Shown: one piece after another, positions 24,290 to 32,904 of the stretch
Position numbering within the stretch: position 1 is the first letter of the stretch
How the letters are laid out: the number at the start of each line of letters is the position of its first letter
Source of the DNA: Prevotella sp.
GTDB lineage: Bacteria > Bacteroidota > Bacteroidia > Bacteroidales > Bacteroidaceae
NCBI GenBank assembly: GCA_017619445.1
Contig: JAFZSI010000064.1
Location: 1 to 40,970 of the forward strand
DNA length: 40,970 bases
Direction: 5' to 3'
Notes under the pieces: generated by a model
Database searches by the model: none
What the model was told of the DNA's origin: nothing
The model's input: the letters and a program-made list of their open reading frames with translations, nothing else
Made by a program: the position numbers and the translations under genes

Positions 24290-24367
24290 AATTTTCTAGA
24301 GAATTTCATAATAAACCTGCACTTTGTTGTCGTAAAGTGCAGGTTTACGGAAACGAAGTGCAGGTTT
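24290..24367. repeat. Diverged family B element with a 13-bp hairpin
   Basis: CAAATTTTCTAGAGAATTTC matches the family B core. Next, AAACCTGCACTTT (24313-24325) pairs perfectly with AAAGTGCAGGTTT (24334-24346), and GAAGTGCAGGTTT follows again at 24355-24367. Lying 27-80 nt after the kinase stop on the minus strand, the hairpin could also act in transcription termination. Confidence 0.65.
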
Positions 24368-24393
24368 GTGATAATAACAAAGGGGTTTGTCTG

Positions 24394-26088
24394 TTAATAG
24401 TGGAACGACGAGCCGCCGAGGAACTCGCGGAGGAGTGAGGTGGGCGGTATGTCGCCCTCGGCGATGGGGCGGATGTAGTGGAGGAACTTTTTGAGCCGGT
24501 AGGCCTCGGCATATTCCTCGCAGTTTTCGGGCACCTGCTCAAGGAGAGGCTCTGCCTGTGTCTTGATGACGGCAAGCTCGAAGAGCATGGCAGTGTTGAA
24601 CATGGCGTCGGCGTTTTCCTGGAAGGGGAATATCCACCGGCTCTCTCCTGCCCTGACGCTGGGCCACCGGCGTATGGTCTCGCGTGCTGTGACGGCGCGG
24701 TATTTGTGGTCGCGTATGATGCGGCGCAGCAGCCGGTTGTCGGTTGTGGGTATGTAGTTGTGGTTGTCCAGCTGTATGGTGGTGAGTGCTGATGCGTAGA
24801 TGCGGAATATCTGCTGCTGGGGTATCTGTGCGGTGAGCTCGGGGTTGAGTGCGTGGATGCCTTCGACTACGAGAATCTCGTCGTCGTGGAGCCGCAGCTT
24901 GCGTCCGCTCATGCGGCTGGTGCCGGTGGGGAAGTCGTAGCGTGGCAGTTCCACTTCCTCGCCAGCGAAGAGTGCGGTGAGCTGTTGGTTGAACAGTGGC
25001 AGGTTGAGCGAGTGGAGGTGCTCGAAGTCGTAGTCGCCTTTCTCGTCGCGGGGTGTGAGGTCGCGGTCCACGAAATAGTCGTCGAGCGAGATGTTGACGG
25101 GTTTGATGCCGTTGACGGCGAGCTGCACGGAAAGGCGTTTGCAGGTGGTAGTCTTGCCGCTCGACGAGGGCCCGGCAATGAGCACCATGCGAAGGGCGGA
25201 GCGCGTTCCTGCCAGCTGCGGGCCGGTCATGCGGCGTGCAATCTCGTCGGCAATGAGTGCGATGCGTTTCTCCTGCAGGGCCTCGCCTATTTGTATGAGC
25301 TGTGCGCTGTGGCCTGCGTCGATGGCCTCGTTGAGGTCGCCCACGGTGCGGATGCCGAGGATGTCCTGCCAGCGGTGGTGCTCCTTGAAAATGCCGAACA
25401 TCTTGTCCTGGTGGGTCATTTCGCCGAGCTCTGTGGGGTGTGTTGTTGAGGGGATGCGGAGCAGCAGTCCGTCGTAGTATTTCTCAAGTCCGAAGAGGTA
25501 GAGCTGGCTGGTGTTGGTGAGCAGCGAACCGTAGTAGTAGTCGCAGTATCCGTCGATGTCGTAGTAGGTGGTGTAGAGTCGGCCTGTGCTTTTGAGCAAC
25601 TTTACTTTTGACACGGCTCCCATGCTCTCGAACAGTTTGATGGCTTCCTCGGTGGTGGTTTCGTGGCGGTGTATGGGCATGGCGGCGTCGATGATTTCCT
25701 GCATGCGGCGGCGTATGTTGCCCACGTCTTCGAGTGTTACGGGCCTGCCGATGCGCACGTCAACGTAGTAGCCGTTGCTCACGGGAATGTCGATGGCGAG
25801 CGTGCACTCGGGGAATATTTCGTGCGCGGCCTTGCAGAGCACGAAGAAGAGGCTGCGCGTGTAGGCGCGTGCTCCGCTGGCGGATGTGATGTCGAGGAAT
25901 TCCACTTCCTTGGGGTTATAGACGCGGTAGTGCATGCCCTCTACCTTGTTGTTGACGCGGGCACTGATGGGGCCGTATTTCATATTGATGCCAGCGAGCT
26001 CATAGATGTCGCTCAGTTTGCAGCCGTAGTCGGCCAGAAGTTTCTTTCCGTTGTTTTTGCAGATGATTTCTAACTTTCGTTTTTCCAT
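24394..26088 (-). CDS. Nucleoside (uridine) kinase with N-terminal TGS/ThrRS-like domains
   Basis: A 564-residue three-part protein. Residues 1-60 look like a TGS-type domain, and residues about 60-220 resemble the second additional domain of threonyl/alanyl-tRNA synthetases. From about residue 280 there is a phosphoribulokinase/uridine kinase domain with P-loop GPSSSGKTTTCK (306-317), LDDYFVDRDLTPRDEKGDYD and LRRIIRDHKYR. This combination is known in Bacteroidetes and Clostridia and annotated as nucleoside or uridine kinase. The kinase would phosphorylate a nucleoside using ATP or GTP; the role of the synthetase-like part is unknown. Both the Walker A motif and the downstream Asp residues are intact. 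It is followed by repeats and appears monocistronic. Confidence 0.85.
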   Translation of the reverse strand: MEKRKLEIICKNNGKKLLADYGCKLSDIYELAGINMKYGPISARVNNKVEGMHYRVYNPKEVEFLDITSASGARAYTRSLFFVLCKAAHEIFPECTLAIDIPVSNGYYVDVRIGRPVTLEDVGNIRRRMQEIIDAAMPIHRHETTTEEAIKLFESMGAVSKVKLLKSTGRLYTTYYDIDGYCDYYYGSLLTNTSQLYLFGLEKYYDGLLLRIPSTTHPTELGEMTHQDKMFGIFKEHHRWQDILGIRTVGDLNEAIDAGHSAQLIQIGEALQEKRIALIADEIARRMTGPQLAGTRSALRMVLIAGPSSSGKTTTCKRLSVQLAVNGIKPVNISLDDYFVDRDLTPRDEKGDYDFEHLHSLNLPLFNQQLTALFAGEEVELPRYDFPTGTSRMSGRKLRLHDDEILVVEGIHALNPELTAQIPQQQIFRIYASALTTIQLDNHNYIPTTDNRLLRRIIRDHKYRAVTARETIRRWPSVRAGESRWIFPFQENADAMFNTAMLFELAVIKTQAEPLLEQVPENCEEYAEAYRLKKFLHYIRPIAEGDIPPTSLLREFLGGSSFHY

Positions 26089-26117
26089 GGTTATTGGGTG
26101 ATGGAACTCACCCCAAC

Positions 26118-26134
26118 CCTCCCAAAGGGAGGGA
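26118..26134. repeat. Palindrome CCCTCCCAAAGGGAGGG, first copy
   Basis: A perfect GC-rich palindrome in an ACCCCAACC context, repeated identically at 26308-26324. Confidence 0.7.
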
Positions 26135-26152
26135 GTAAGGGTGTTAGGTGAT

Positions 26153-26180
26153 GGTTATTGGTTATTGGTTATTGGTTATT
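26153..26180. repeat. Four tandem GGTTATT units
   Basis: A perfect 7-bp microsatellite that may vary in copy number between strains. It lies between the divergent kinase and Na/phosphate symporter genes. Confidence 0.75.
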
Positions 26181-26268
26181 GGGCGGTAAAAATACACATT
26201 TTTTTGTTTATGTGGTTTTTCTTGTGTTGGTTTTTGTTGAAAATGTTTCAGATTTTAGTTTTTTTTAT

Positions 26269-26276
26269 TATTTTTG
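26269..26276 (+). promoter_or_regulatory. Promoter -7 box for the Na/phosphate symporter
   Basis: TATTTTTG matches TAnnTTTG and lies 129 nt before the ATG. No upstream TTTG at the right distance. Confidence 0.4.
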
Positions 26277-26307
26277 CGGAGGAATATGAAATGAACCCAC
26301 CCCTAAC

Positions 26308-26324
26308 CCTCCCAAAGGGAGGGA
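26308..26324. repeat. Palindrome CCCTCCCAAAGGGAGGG, second copy
   Basis: Identical to 26118-26134 and in a similar context (ACCCCTAACCCT before, GAG after). If transcribed from the box at 26269 it would fold as a 7-bp stem in the leader. Confidence 0.7.
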
Positions 26325-26362
26325 GATAAATAGTAAATGATTAAATCTCAAAATGCTACAAT

Positions 26363-26401
26363 AAATTGTAAATTGTAAATTGTCAAATTGTAAAATATCA
26401 T
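26363..26401 (+). promoter_or_regulatory. AT-rich leader shared with upp
   Basis: AAATTGTAAATTGTCAAATT then GTAAAATATCATTTGT leads to the ATG at 26406. It matches the upp leader (15128-15161) over about 30 bases at the same distance from the start codon. Confidence 0.5.
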
Positions 26402-26405
26402 TTGT

Positions 26406-28121
26406 ATGTCTGTTTTGGTTTTATTCAAGCTGTTAGGCTCGCTTGCCCTTCTCATGTTTGGTATGAAGGCCATGAGCGAGGCTTTGCAGAAGATGGCGGG
26501 CCCGCAGTTGCGCCACGCCTTGGGTGCGATGACCACCAACCGCTTCACTGGTTTGCTTACGGGTACTGTCGTAACGGCTTCGGTGCAGTCGTCAACGGCT
26601 ACCACGGTGATGACCGTCTCGTTTGTGAACGCAGGACTGCTGACATTGGCGCAGGCCATTTCGGTCATCATGGGTGCAAACATAGGCACCACGCTGACGG
26701 CATGGATTATGGCCCTGGGTACTTCGTTCGACATCAGCGTGGCGGTCTATCCTGGGTTTTTCCTCGGTATTATTCTGATTTATCTGAAAAAGCACCGCTA
26801 CGTGGGTGACTTCTTGTTTGGTCTGGCGTTTCTGCTCTTGGGACTCACCACGCTCAAGGCCACGGGAACTGCCATGGACCTTGGCCACAACGAGGCGGTG
26901 ACGGCTTTCTTCAGCTCGTTTGACCCCAACTCGTTTCTCACCACCATCATCTTCCTGCTGCTGGGTGGCGTGATGACTTTCTGCGTGCAGTCGAGTGCCG
27001 CAGTGATGGCCATCACCATGTTGCTCTGCTCAACGGGAGCCATGCCCATCTATCAGGGTATTGCATTGGTGCTCGGCGAGAACATCGGTACCACCATTAC
27101 GTCGAACCTTGCCGCCCTCTCGGCCAACACGCAGGCGCGTCGGGCGGCATTGGCCCACATGTTTTTCAACGTGTTCGGCGTCATCTGGATTCTGTTTGTG
27201 TTCCATTGGTTCATCGACGGGGTAGTGTGGCTTGTGGATTATGCTGGCAACGCATTGGGAAAGGACATGGCCAACATGGCCAGCAACGAGAAGCTGAACT
27301 TCGTGCTGGCGGCGTTCCACTCGTGCTTCAACGTCATCAATGCCGGCATTCTCATCTGGTTTATCCCGCAGATAGAGCGATTCGTGTGCTGGGTAATCAA
27401 GCCCAAGAAAGTTGATGAGGAGGAAGATTTCCGTCTGCACTTCATTACTGCTGGCTTCATGAAGACCCCGGAACTCTCTGTCTTGGAGGCGCAGAAAGAG
27501 ATTGTCAGTTTCAGTGAGCGTATGCAGCGAATGTTTGGCATGGTGCGCGAGTTGCTCACAGAGAAAGACGAGCAGAAGTTTGTGAAACTCTACACCCGAA
27601 TAGAGAAATATGAGAGCATCAGCGACAACATGGAGATTGAGATTGCCAAATACTTGGAGTCGGTCAGCGATGCACATCTCTCAGACGACACCAAGGGCAA
27701 GATACGTGCCATGCTGCGCGAAATCAGTGAGCTGGAGTCTATTGGCGATGCCTGCTACAACATGGCGCGCACCATCAACCGCAAAGTGCTTGGCAAGCAA
27801 GACCATTTCACCGACCGTCAGTATGAGCACATGCACCAGATGATGGAACTCACCGACCAGTCGCTCACGCAGATGAACAATCTCATGGGCGGGCGCAAGG
27901 AGTCGTTCAACGTCAACCGCACATTCAACATCGAGAACGAAATCAACAACTACCGCAACCAGCTGAAGTCGCAGAACATCAACGATGTGAACAACCACGA
28001 ATACACCTACGCCGTGGGCACCATCTATATGGACATCATCAGCGAGTGCGAAAAGCTGGGCGACTATGTGGTGAATGTGGTTGAGGCCCGCATGGGAACA
28101 CGTCAGAAAGATAATTATTGA
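26406..28121 (+). CDS. Na+/phosphate cotransporter family protein with PhoU-like domain
   Basis: A 571-residue protein. Residues 1-330 form the NptA/PNaS-2 membrane domain as two inverted halves, each with the signature QSS motif: SVQSSTATTVM near residue 60 and VQSSAAVMAITM near 200, the sites that coordinate sodium and phosphate in the SLC34 fold. After a charged linker, residues about 360-560 form a helical PhoU-like domain (SFSERMQRMFGMVRELL, REISELESIGDACYNMAR). The family imports or exports inorganic phosphate with sodium; the PhoU part may sense the phosphate state. It converges with the EamA gene at a shared hairpin. Confidence 0.9.
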   Translation: MSVLVLFKLLGSLALLMFGMKAMSEALQKMAGPQLRHALGAMTTNRFTGLLTGTVVTASVQSSTATTVMTVSFVNAGLLTLAQAISVIMGANIGTTLTAWIMALGTSFDISVAVYPGFFLGIILIYLKKHRYVGDFLFGLAFLLLGLTTLKATGTAMDLGHNEAVTAFFSSFDPNSFLTTIIFLLLGGVMTFCVQSSAAVMAITMLLCSTGAMPIYQGIALVLGENIGTTITSNLAALSANTQARRAALAHMFFNVFGVIWILFVFHWFIDGVVWLVDYAGNALGKDMANMASNEKLNFVLAAFHSCFNVINAGILIWFIPQIERFVCWVIKPKKVDEEEDFRLHFITAGFMKTPELSVLEAQKEIVSFSERMQRMFGMVRELLTEKDEQKFVKLYTRIEKYESISDNMEIEIAKYLESVSDAHLSDDTKGKIRAMLREISELESIGDACYNMARTINRKVLGKQDHFTDRQYEHMHQMMELTDQSLTQMNNLMGGRKESFNVNRTFNIENEINNYRNQLKSQNINDVNNHEYTYAVGTIYMDIISECEKLGDYVVNVVEARMGTRQKDNY

Positions 28122-28126
28122 GAAAG

Positions 28127-28159
28127 GGAATAGTAAATCAGAAAATAGAATACTATTCC
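28127..28159. terminator. Hairpin between the convergent symporter and EamA genes
   Basis: GGAATAGTA (28127-28135) pairs with TACTATTCC (28151-28159). It overlaps the EamA stop codon and lacks a strong T-run, so terminator function is moderate. Confidence 0.4.
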
Positions 28160-29058
28160 AGTTGTCTTTCCGTATTTGCCAGCCAAACGCCTGCCAGAAT
28201 CATGGCTGAGCCAGCCCAGGCCATCGTTGTCATGGGCTCGCTGAGGATGAGGGCACTGGCTACAACGGTTGTCACCGGATTGAGATAAACATAGTTGGAG
28301 GTCGAAAGGGCTCCAACTTTTTTTATGGCCAGATTCCAAAGAATGAAGCAGGCAAACGATGCCACAACCCCGAGAAAAAGCAAGTTGCCCCAGACAACTG
28401 GCTGAAGAAACTGCTGCCACGAGAACTCCCAGGGCTGAAAGATGAACACGGGTATCATGGTTAGCAGTCCGTAGGCAAAAACCTTACGTGTGATGAACAC
28501 CGCTCCGTAGCGGCGTGTGGCCTTGCGCATGAGCAGGCTGTAGGCTGCCCAGCAGAAGGCTGCCGTCAGGGCCAACATGTCGCCGAGCGGATTCAGGCGA
28601 AGTACGAAATGACCGTTGAAGATGACCACCGCCACGCCAGCCAGTGCCAACAACGACCCGCCGATGAGTCGTGCCGTGGCTTTGACATTCCTGATAAGAA
28701 GAATGGCGAGTATGGTGGTGATGAGCGGAGCCGTGCAGACAATGAACGACACGTTGTTGACGTATGAAATGCCGATGGCCATGTTTTCAGCCACAAAATA
28801 CATGGAACCGCCCGTGATGCCGAGCAGCACCATGAGCAGTTCGTCTTTCCAATTGTCGGCCCACAGCCTGTGGGGAGCAATTGTCCAGATGCCAAGATAG
28901 GCCAGAATGAACCTGACCATGAAAATCTCTGTCGGCCTCATGCCGTGCAGGATAAGCACCTTGGTGTTGATAAACGTGATGCCCCAGACAAGAATCACGG
29001 CGATGGCCAGCAGATGATATGGCCATAGACGCTGGTTGTTCTGTTTAGTTTTTGTCAT
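28153..29058 (-). CDS. EamA/DMT family membrane transporter
   Basis: A 301-residue inner-membrane protein with about ten short hydrophobic helices in two EamA repeats. The first has the signature-type start VILVWGITFINTKVLI and MRPTEIFMVRFILAYLGIW; the second includes KVFAYGLLTMIPVFIF and STSNYVYLNPVTTVVAS near the C-terminus. These transporters export amino acids, metabolites or drugs; the substrate cannot be told from sequence. The start at 29058 (MTKTKQNNQ) is chosen because the ATG at 29115 would lie inside the terminator hairpin of the preceding OPT gene. Confidence 0.85.
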   Translation of the reverse strand: MTKTKQNNQRLWPYHLLAIAVILVWGITFINTKVLILHGMRPTEIFMVRFILAYLGIWTIAPHRLWADNWKDELLMVLLGITGGSMYFVAENMAIGISYVNNVSFIVCTAPLITTILAILLIRNVKATARLIGGSLLALAGVAVVIFNGHFVLRLNPLGDMLALTAAFCWAAYSLLMRKATRRYGAVFITRKVFAYGLLTMIPVFIFQPWEFSWQQFLQPVVWGNLLFLGVVASFACFILWNLAIKKVGALSTSNYVYLNPVTTVVASALILSEPMTTMAWAGSAMILAGVWLANTERQLE

Positions 29059-29078
29059 CAGTTGCAGAGAAAGCTTAG

Positions 29079-29116
29079 GGTGGGATTCGCATGATTTCAA
29101 CCATACAAATCCCACC
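29079..29116 (-). terminator. Terminator between the OPT and EamA genes
   Basis: GGTGGGATT (29079-29087) pairs with AATCCCACC (29108-29116). On the minus strand it follows the OPT stop by 14 nt and precedes a short T-rich stretch. Confidence 0.6.
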
Positions 29117-29130
29117 CCCGTGCTTTAAAT

Positions 29131-31122
29131 TCACTTCTTGGTTGCCCGGATGAAGTAGGCAATAAGCAGGATGTAGGCCAGCAGCGAGCATACTTCGCTC
29201 AGCGGGTTGGCCAGCCACGACTCGCTGATGGGGTTGAAGCCTCCGAAACGGAGCAACGCAGATACGACTCCCATCAGTGCACCTCCGGCAATGAATCCCG
29301 ATGCGATAAGCGTTCCCTTGTCGCCCCGCTCCTTGTTCACATTGGCATCTTTCGAGCGGGTGGTGACATACCAGTTGACGGCTCCTCCCACCAACAGCGG
29401 GATATTAAGCTCCAACGGGATGAACATGCCCAGCGCGAAGGCCAGGGCAGGCACCTTGCACCAGGTGAGCACGATGGCAATCAGCGCACCGATGCCGTAG
29501 AGCAGCCAAGGCGCGCCCACGCCGTTCATCAGCGGCTCGATGACAGCCGCCATGGCGTTGGCCTGCGGTGCGGCTAACTGTCCGCTGGTGAATCCGTAGG
29601 TCTTGTTCAGGATAATCATCACGCCGCCCACGGTGGCTGCGCTGACCAGTGTGCCGAGGAATTTCCACGTCTGCTGCTTGGCAGGTGTGGTGCCCAGCCA
29701 GTAACCTATCTTCAGGTCGGTGATGAATCCGCCAGCCATCGAGAGTGCCGTGCATACCACGCCACCCATGATGAGGGCGGCCAACATGCCGGCAGGGCCT
29801 TTAAGACCCACGGCCACCATCACCACCGAGGCCAGGATGAGCGTCATTAGCGTCATGCCGCTCACGGGGTTCGAGCCCACAATGGCAATGGCGTTAGCCG
29901 CTACGGTGGTAAAGAGGAAGGCGATGACAGCCACCAGCAGGATGGCCACGATGGCATGCACGATGTTGCCGTGCATCACGTCGAAATAGAAGAAGGCCAG
30001 GGTGAGCAGAATGGTGACTACCGAGCCGATGGCAATAATCTTGAAGGGCAGGTCTTTGGCCGTTCGCGGTTGGTTGGCCAGAGCGGCAGCATTGTCGCCC
30101 TTGTTGCCTTTCATCTCCTTTGCCGCCAGTCCAATGGCGTTTTTGATGATGCCCCAGCTCTTGATGATGCCAATGATGCCGGCCATGGCAATGCCGCCGA
30201 TGCCGATGGACTTGCCGTAGGCCTTGAATATCATTTCAGGTGACATGTCGCCCACGGCCGTCGCAATGGAGGGGTCCCACTGGTTGAGCACCGAGTCGGG
30301 GAACAGCAGTGCCATACCCGGCACGATGAGCCACCACACCGAGAGCGAGCCCAGACAGATGATGAGCGCATACTTGAAGCCCACAATGTAGCCCAGTCCC
30401 AACACCGCCGCGCCGGTGTTGACCTTGAACACCAGTTTGGCATGGTCGGCCACATATTGTCCAGCACCCACCACGCGCGAGGTGAAATTCTCGTTCCACC
30501 ATCCGAATGTGGCCACGATAAAGTCGTACAGTCCGCCCACGATTCCCGCAATGAGCAGCGGCTTAGCCTGCCCGCCGCCCTTGGCACCACTGACCAGCAC
30601 CTGCGTGGTGGCCGTTGCCTCGGGGAAGGGGTACTTTCCGTGCATGTCGCTGACGAAATACTTGCGGAATGGAATGAGGAACAGAATGCCGAGGATGCCG
30701 CCGAGCAGCGAGCTGATGAACACCTTGGTGAACGACACGGCCATCTCGGGATATTTTGCCTGCAGGATGTAGATGGCGGGCAGGGTGAAGATGGCACCGG
30801 CCACGATGACACCCGAGCAGGCACCTATCGACTGTATGATGACGTTCTCGCCCAGCGAGTTCTTGCGCTTGGTGGCGGTGCTCACGCCCACGGCGATGAT
30901 GGCGATGGGGATGGCCGCCTCGAACACCTGGCCCACCTTGAGGCCCAGGTAGGCTGCTGCCGCAGAGAACACCACAGCCATGATGATGCCCCACGTCACC
31001 GACCATGCGTTGACTTCGGGGTACGCTTTTTGAGGTTTCATGAGCGGCTCATACTGCTCGCCCTCTTTCAGTTCCCGAAACGCGTTTTCGGGCAACTGCA
31101 ACATGTCTTTTTCTTCGTCCAT
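29131..31122 (-). CDS. OPT family oligopeptide transporter
   Basis: A 663-residue inner-membrane protein with about 14-16 hydrophobic segments, matching the prokaryotic OPT family, which takes up peptides or metal-chelate compounds using the proton gradient. Typical features are the N-terminal AWSVTWGIIMAVVFSAAAAY and GLKVGQVFEAAIPIAIIAVG, SDMHGKYPFPEATATTQVLV before the second helix set, and NPVSGMTLMTLILASV. The start at 31122 (MDEEKDMLQLPENAF) follows an AT-rich leader; 31146 is the only earlier option and adds just eight residues. It lies downstream of the YitT gene with an 82-nt gap; co-transcription is possible but not shown. The peptide-breakdown genes at 34685-37595 give a plausible metabolic partner. 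Confidence 0.88.
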   Translation of the reverse strand: MDEEKDMLQLPENAFRELKEGEQYEPLMKPQKAYPEVNAWSVTWGIIMAVVFSAAAAYLGLKVGQVFEAAIPIAIIAVGVSTATKRKNSLGENVIIQSIGACSGVIVAGAIFTLPAIYILQAKYPEMAVSFTKVFISSLLGGILGILFLIPFRKYFVSDMHGKYPFPEATATTQVLVSGAKGGGQAKPLLIAGIVGGLYDFIVATFGWWNENFTSRVVGAGQYVADHAKLVFKVNTGAAVLGLGYIVGFKYALIICLGSLSVWWLIVPGMALLFPDSVLNQWDPSIATAVGDMSPEMIFKAYGKSIGIGGIAMAGIIGIIKSWGIIKNAIGLAAKEMKGNKGDNAAALANQPRTAKDLPFKIIAIGSVVTILLTLAFFYFDVMHGNIVHAIVAILLVAVIAFLFTTVAANAIAIVGSNPVSGMTLMTLILASVVMVAVGLKGPAGMLAALIMGGVVCTALSMAGGFITDLKIGYWLGTTPAKQQTWKFLGTLVSAATVGGVMIILNKTYGFTSGQLAAPQANAMAAVIEPLMNGVGAPWLLYGIGALIAIVLTWCKVPALAFALGMFIPLELNIPLLVGGAVNWYVTTRSKDANVNKERGDKGTLIASGFIAGGALMGVVSALLRFGGFNPISESWLANPLSEVCSLLAYILLIAYFIRATKK

Positions 31123-31204
31123 ATCTCTCAAATTGTCTATTATCAATTTACTATTATTGAATGTCTCTTTGTCTCTCTGTCAAAAGGCATCACTTTGTCA
31201 GAAC

Positions 31205-32119
31205 TCACATTTCCTCGGCTTTGGGCAGCGGCTTGTGGTGCTTCACCTTGAAGCGGTCGAAGCCCTCGCCATAAACACCGATAACTGCGCTCTGGCTGAC
31301 AAAGGCGTGCGGGTCAACCTCCTCGATGAGCTGGAAAATCTGCGCGCTCTGACTTTGCTTCGAGAGCACAAAGAGCATTTTCACGTCGTGCCCGCTGTAG
31401 AATCCACGCCCGTTGATGACGGTGCAGCCGCGGTGGGCACTCTGGTTGATGCTGCGCGCAATATCCTCGTATTTCTCCGAGATGATGAAGAACTGCACCG
31501 AGCGGCGCATGGAGTTCACCACCTGGTCGAGGCAGAACGCGGTGACGTAGAGCACCACGTAGCCATAGATGACGCGCTCCCAGTCGCGCAGCACAAAGTA
31601 GCTGCTGGTGATGATGATAACGTCGGCTATCAAAATGACGCGCCCCAACGAAATGTCGCGGTATTTGTTGATGATGGCCGCAATGATGTCGGTGCCGCCC
31701 GTGGAGCCGTTGCTGCCCAGGCCCAGACCCACGCCCGTGCCGCAGAACGCCGCGCCCAGGATGCTGGCCATGAACGGCTGGTCGGCCAGCAGGTGCAGGT
31801 CGGCAGTGTGCTTGCGAATGATGGACAGCGCGATGGTGAGCACCACGACGGCATAGACCGTCTTCACGCAGAATTTCCATCCCAGGATGCGCAGGGCCAC
31901 GATGAGCAGACAGGCGTTGATGGCGAAATACGAAACTTGTGCGGGTATGTGCAGCGAGCTCCATTCCAGGATTGACGAGATGCCGGCCACGCCGCCCGTG
32001 GTGATGTTGTTGGGCAACAAGAAGACGCACCAGCCGATGCAGTACGACAACATGGCTATGGCCAGCAGCACATAGTCGCGCAGCTCTTTCCAAAGAGCTT
32101 TCTTACTGATTTCTGGCAT
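31205..32119 (-). CDS. YitT family (DUF2179) membrane protein
   Basis: A 304-residue protein: five or six hydrophobic helices in residues 10-210 (YVLLAIAMLSYCIGWCVFLL, GLGLGSNGSTGGTDIIAAII), then a soluble DUF2179 domain of about 80 residues (KMLFVLSKQSQSAQIFQLIE, VSQSAVIGVYGEGF). The family is widespread and its function is unknown; the DUF2179 part has a PII-like, ligand-binding look. The start at 32119 (MPEISKKAL) lies only five bases after the cobB-like stop, so the two genes form one transcript. Confidence 0.88.
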   Translation of the reverse strand: MPEISKKALWKELRDYVLLAIAMLSYCIGWCVFLLPNNITTGGVAGISSILEWSSLHIPAQVSYFAINACLLIVALRILGWKFCVKTVYAVVVLTIALSIIRKHTADLHLLADQPFMASILGAAFCGTGVGLGLGSNGSTGGTDIIAAIINKYRDISLGRVILIADVIIITSSYFVLRDWERVIYGYVVLYVTAFCLDQVVNSMRRSVQFFIISEKYEDIARSINQSAHRGCTVINGRGFYSGHDVKMLFVLSKQSQSAQIFQLIEEVDPHAFVSQSAVIGVYGEGFDRFKVKHHKPLPKAEEM

Positions 32120-32124
32120 TGCTC

Positions 32125-32829
32125 TTATCTCTCCTTGGTCAGTATCTCTGTCAGCTCCTTCATGCCCGCCGACGCTCCCTTCTGTATCTGGCGTATGTTG
32201 CGGCTGCCGCCGTAGCGCACAGGATTGGGGTCGATGAGCCACACCGGCACACCGGGCTTTGCATACTGCACCAGTCCCGCTGCCGGATAGACCACGAGCG
32301 ATGTGCCGATGATGATGAGGATGTCGGCACTGCTCACTTCCTCGGCAGCCAGCGTGATGTTGGGCACGCCCTCGCCGAAGAACACGATGAACGGCCGCAA
32401 GAGCGACCCGTCGCCCGCACGTTCGCCCGGCTTCACGTCAAGGTTGGGAGCCGACAGCGTGCGCTGGTAGGCCGGGTTATCGACATCGCGGCTCGAGCAC
32501 ACCTTCATCAGCTCGCCGTGCAGGTGGACCACATTCGTGGAGCCAGCCATCTCGTGCAGGTTGTCAACGTTCTGCGTCACCACCGTCACTTTGAACCATT
32601 TCTCCAGTTCCGCCACCAGACGGTGTCCCTCGTTGGGCTTCGCGGCCACCAGTTTCTTGCGCAGCATGTTGTAGAAGTTGTTCACATACTCGGGGTCGTC
32701 CTCCCAAGCCTCGTGAGTGGCCACGCGGGCCACGGGATAGTTCTCCCACAGGCCGTCGGCATCGCGGAACGTGCTCAGACCGCTCTCCACCGACATGCCC
32801 GCACCAGTCAATACGACAATCTTTTTCAT
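32125..32829 (-). CDS. cobB: NAD-dependent sirtuin deacylase (CobB-like)
   Basis: A 234-residue sirtuin removing acyl groups from lysines using NAD+. Visible are the NAD-binding GAGMSVESGLSTFRDADG, TQNVDNLHEMAG, the catalytic His in VVHLHGEL and GTSLVVYPAAGL. Two features are odd. The zinc-binding CxxC pairs are missing: only one Cys (KVCSSRD) remains where four are usual. The class III acyl-selectivity pair YxxR is altered to FYNMLRKK, with Leu where Arg is expected and Arg one position later. Loss of the zinc site may be normal in Bacteroidetes relatives, so activity is likely but acyl preference is uncertain. It forms an operon with the YitT gene. Confidence 0.88.
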   Translation of the reverse strand: MKKIVVLTGAGMSVESGLSTFRDADGLWENYPVARVATHEAWEDDPEYVNNFYNMLRKKLVAAKPNEGHRLVAELEKWFKVTVVTQNVDNLHEMAGSTNVVHLHGELMKVCSSRDVDNPAYQRTLSAPNLDVKPGERAGDGSLLRPFIVFFGEGVPNITLAAEEVSSADILIIIGTSLVVYPAAGLVQYAKPGVPVWLIDPNPVRYGGSRNIRQIQKGASAGMKELTEILTKER

Positions 32830-32873
32830 AGCTATCTTGGTGATTGGTTATTACATGTTTTTCTTTTCAATTG

Positions 32874-32904
32874 CAAAGGTACGATTAAGCGAGCGAAAAA
32901 CAAA
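32874..32904 (-). promoter_or_regulatory. Promoter of the cobB-yitT operon
   Basis: Minus strand: TTTG (32901-32904), 19 nt, TACCTTTG (32874-32881), a perfect consensus match. The leader is about 40 nt. Confidence 0.75.

Larger units (their letters stand above)
24037..24393. other. 357-nt gap between korA and the nucleoside kinase gene
   Basis: It contains the korA leader and promoter, a GC-rich stem (GGGGATTTGC with GCAAGCCCC, about 24214-24240) and a diverged family B element with an adjoining 13-bp hairpin (24290-24367). No gene is supported. Confidence 0.65.
26089..26405. other. 317-nt repeat-rich gap between two divergent genes
   Basis: It holds two palindromes CCCTCCCAAAGGGAGGG (26118-26134 and 26308-26324), four tandem GGTTATT units (26153-26180), an AT-rich stretch with a promoter box (26269-26276), and an AAATTGTAAATTGTCAAATT leader (26363-26401). 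A short frame at 26141-26329 is low-complexity and not counted as a gene. Confidence 0.7.

Noticed and set aside
26141-26329. Small hydrophobic frame beginning MLGDGYWLLVIGYW
   Set aside because: Composed of the GGTTATT microsatellite, a T-rich tract and a palindrome; no promoter or initiation signal for it.
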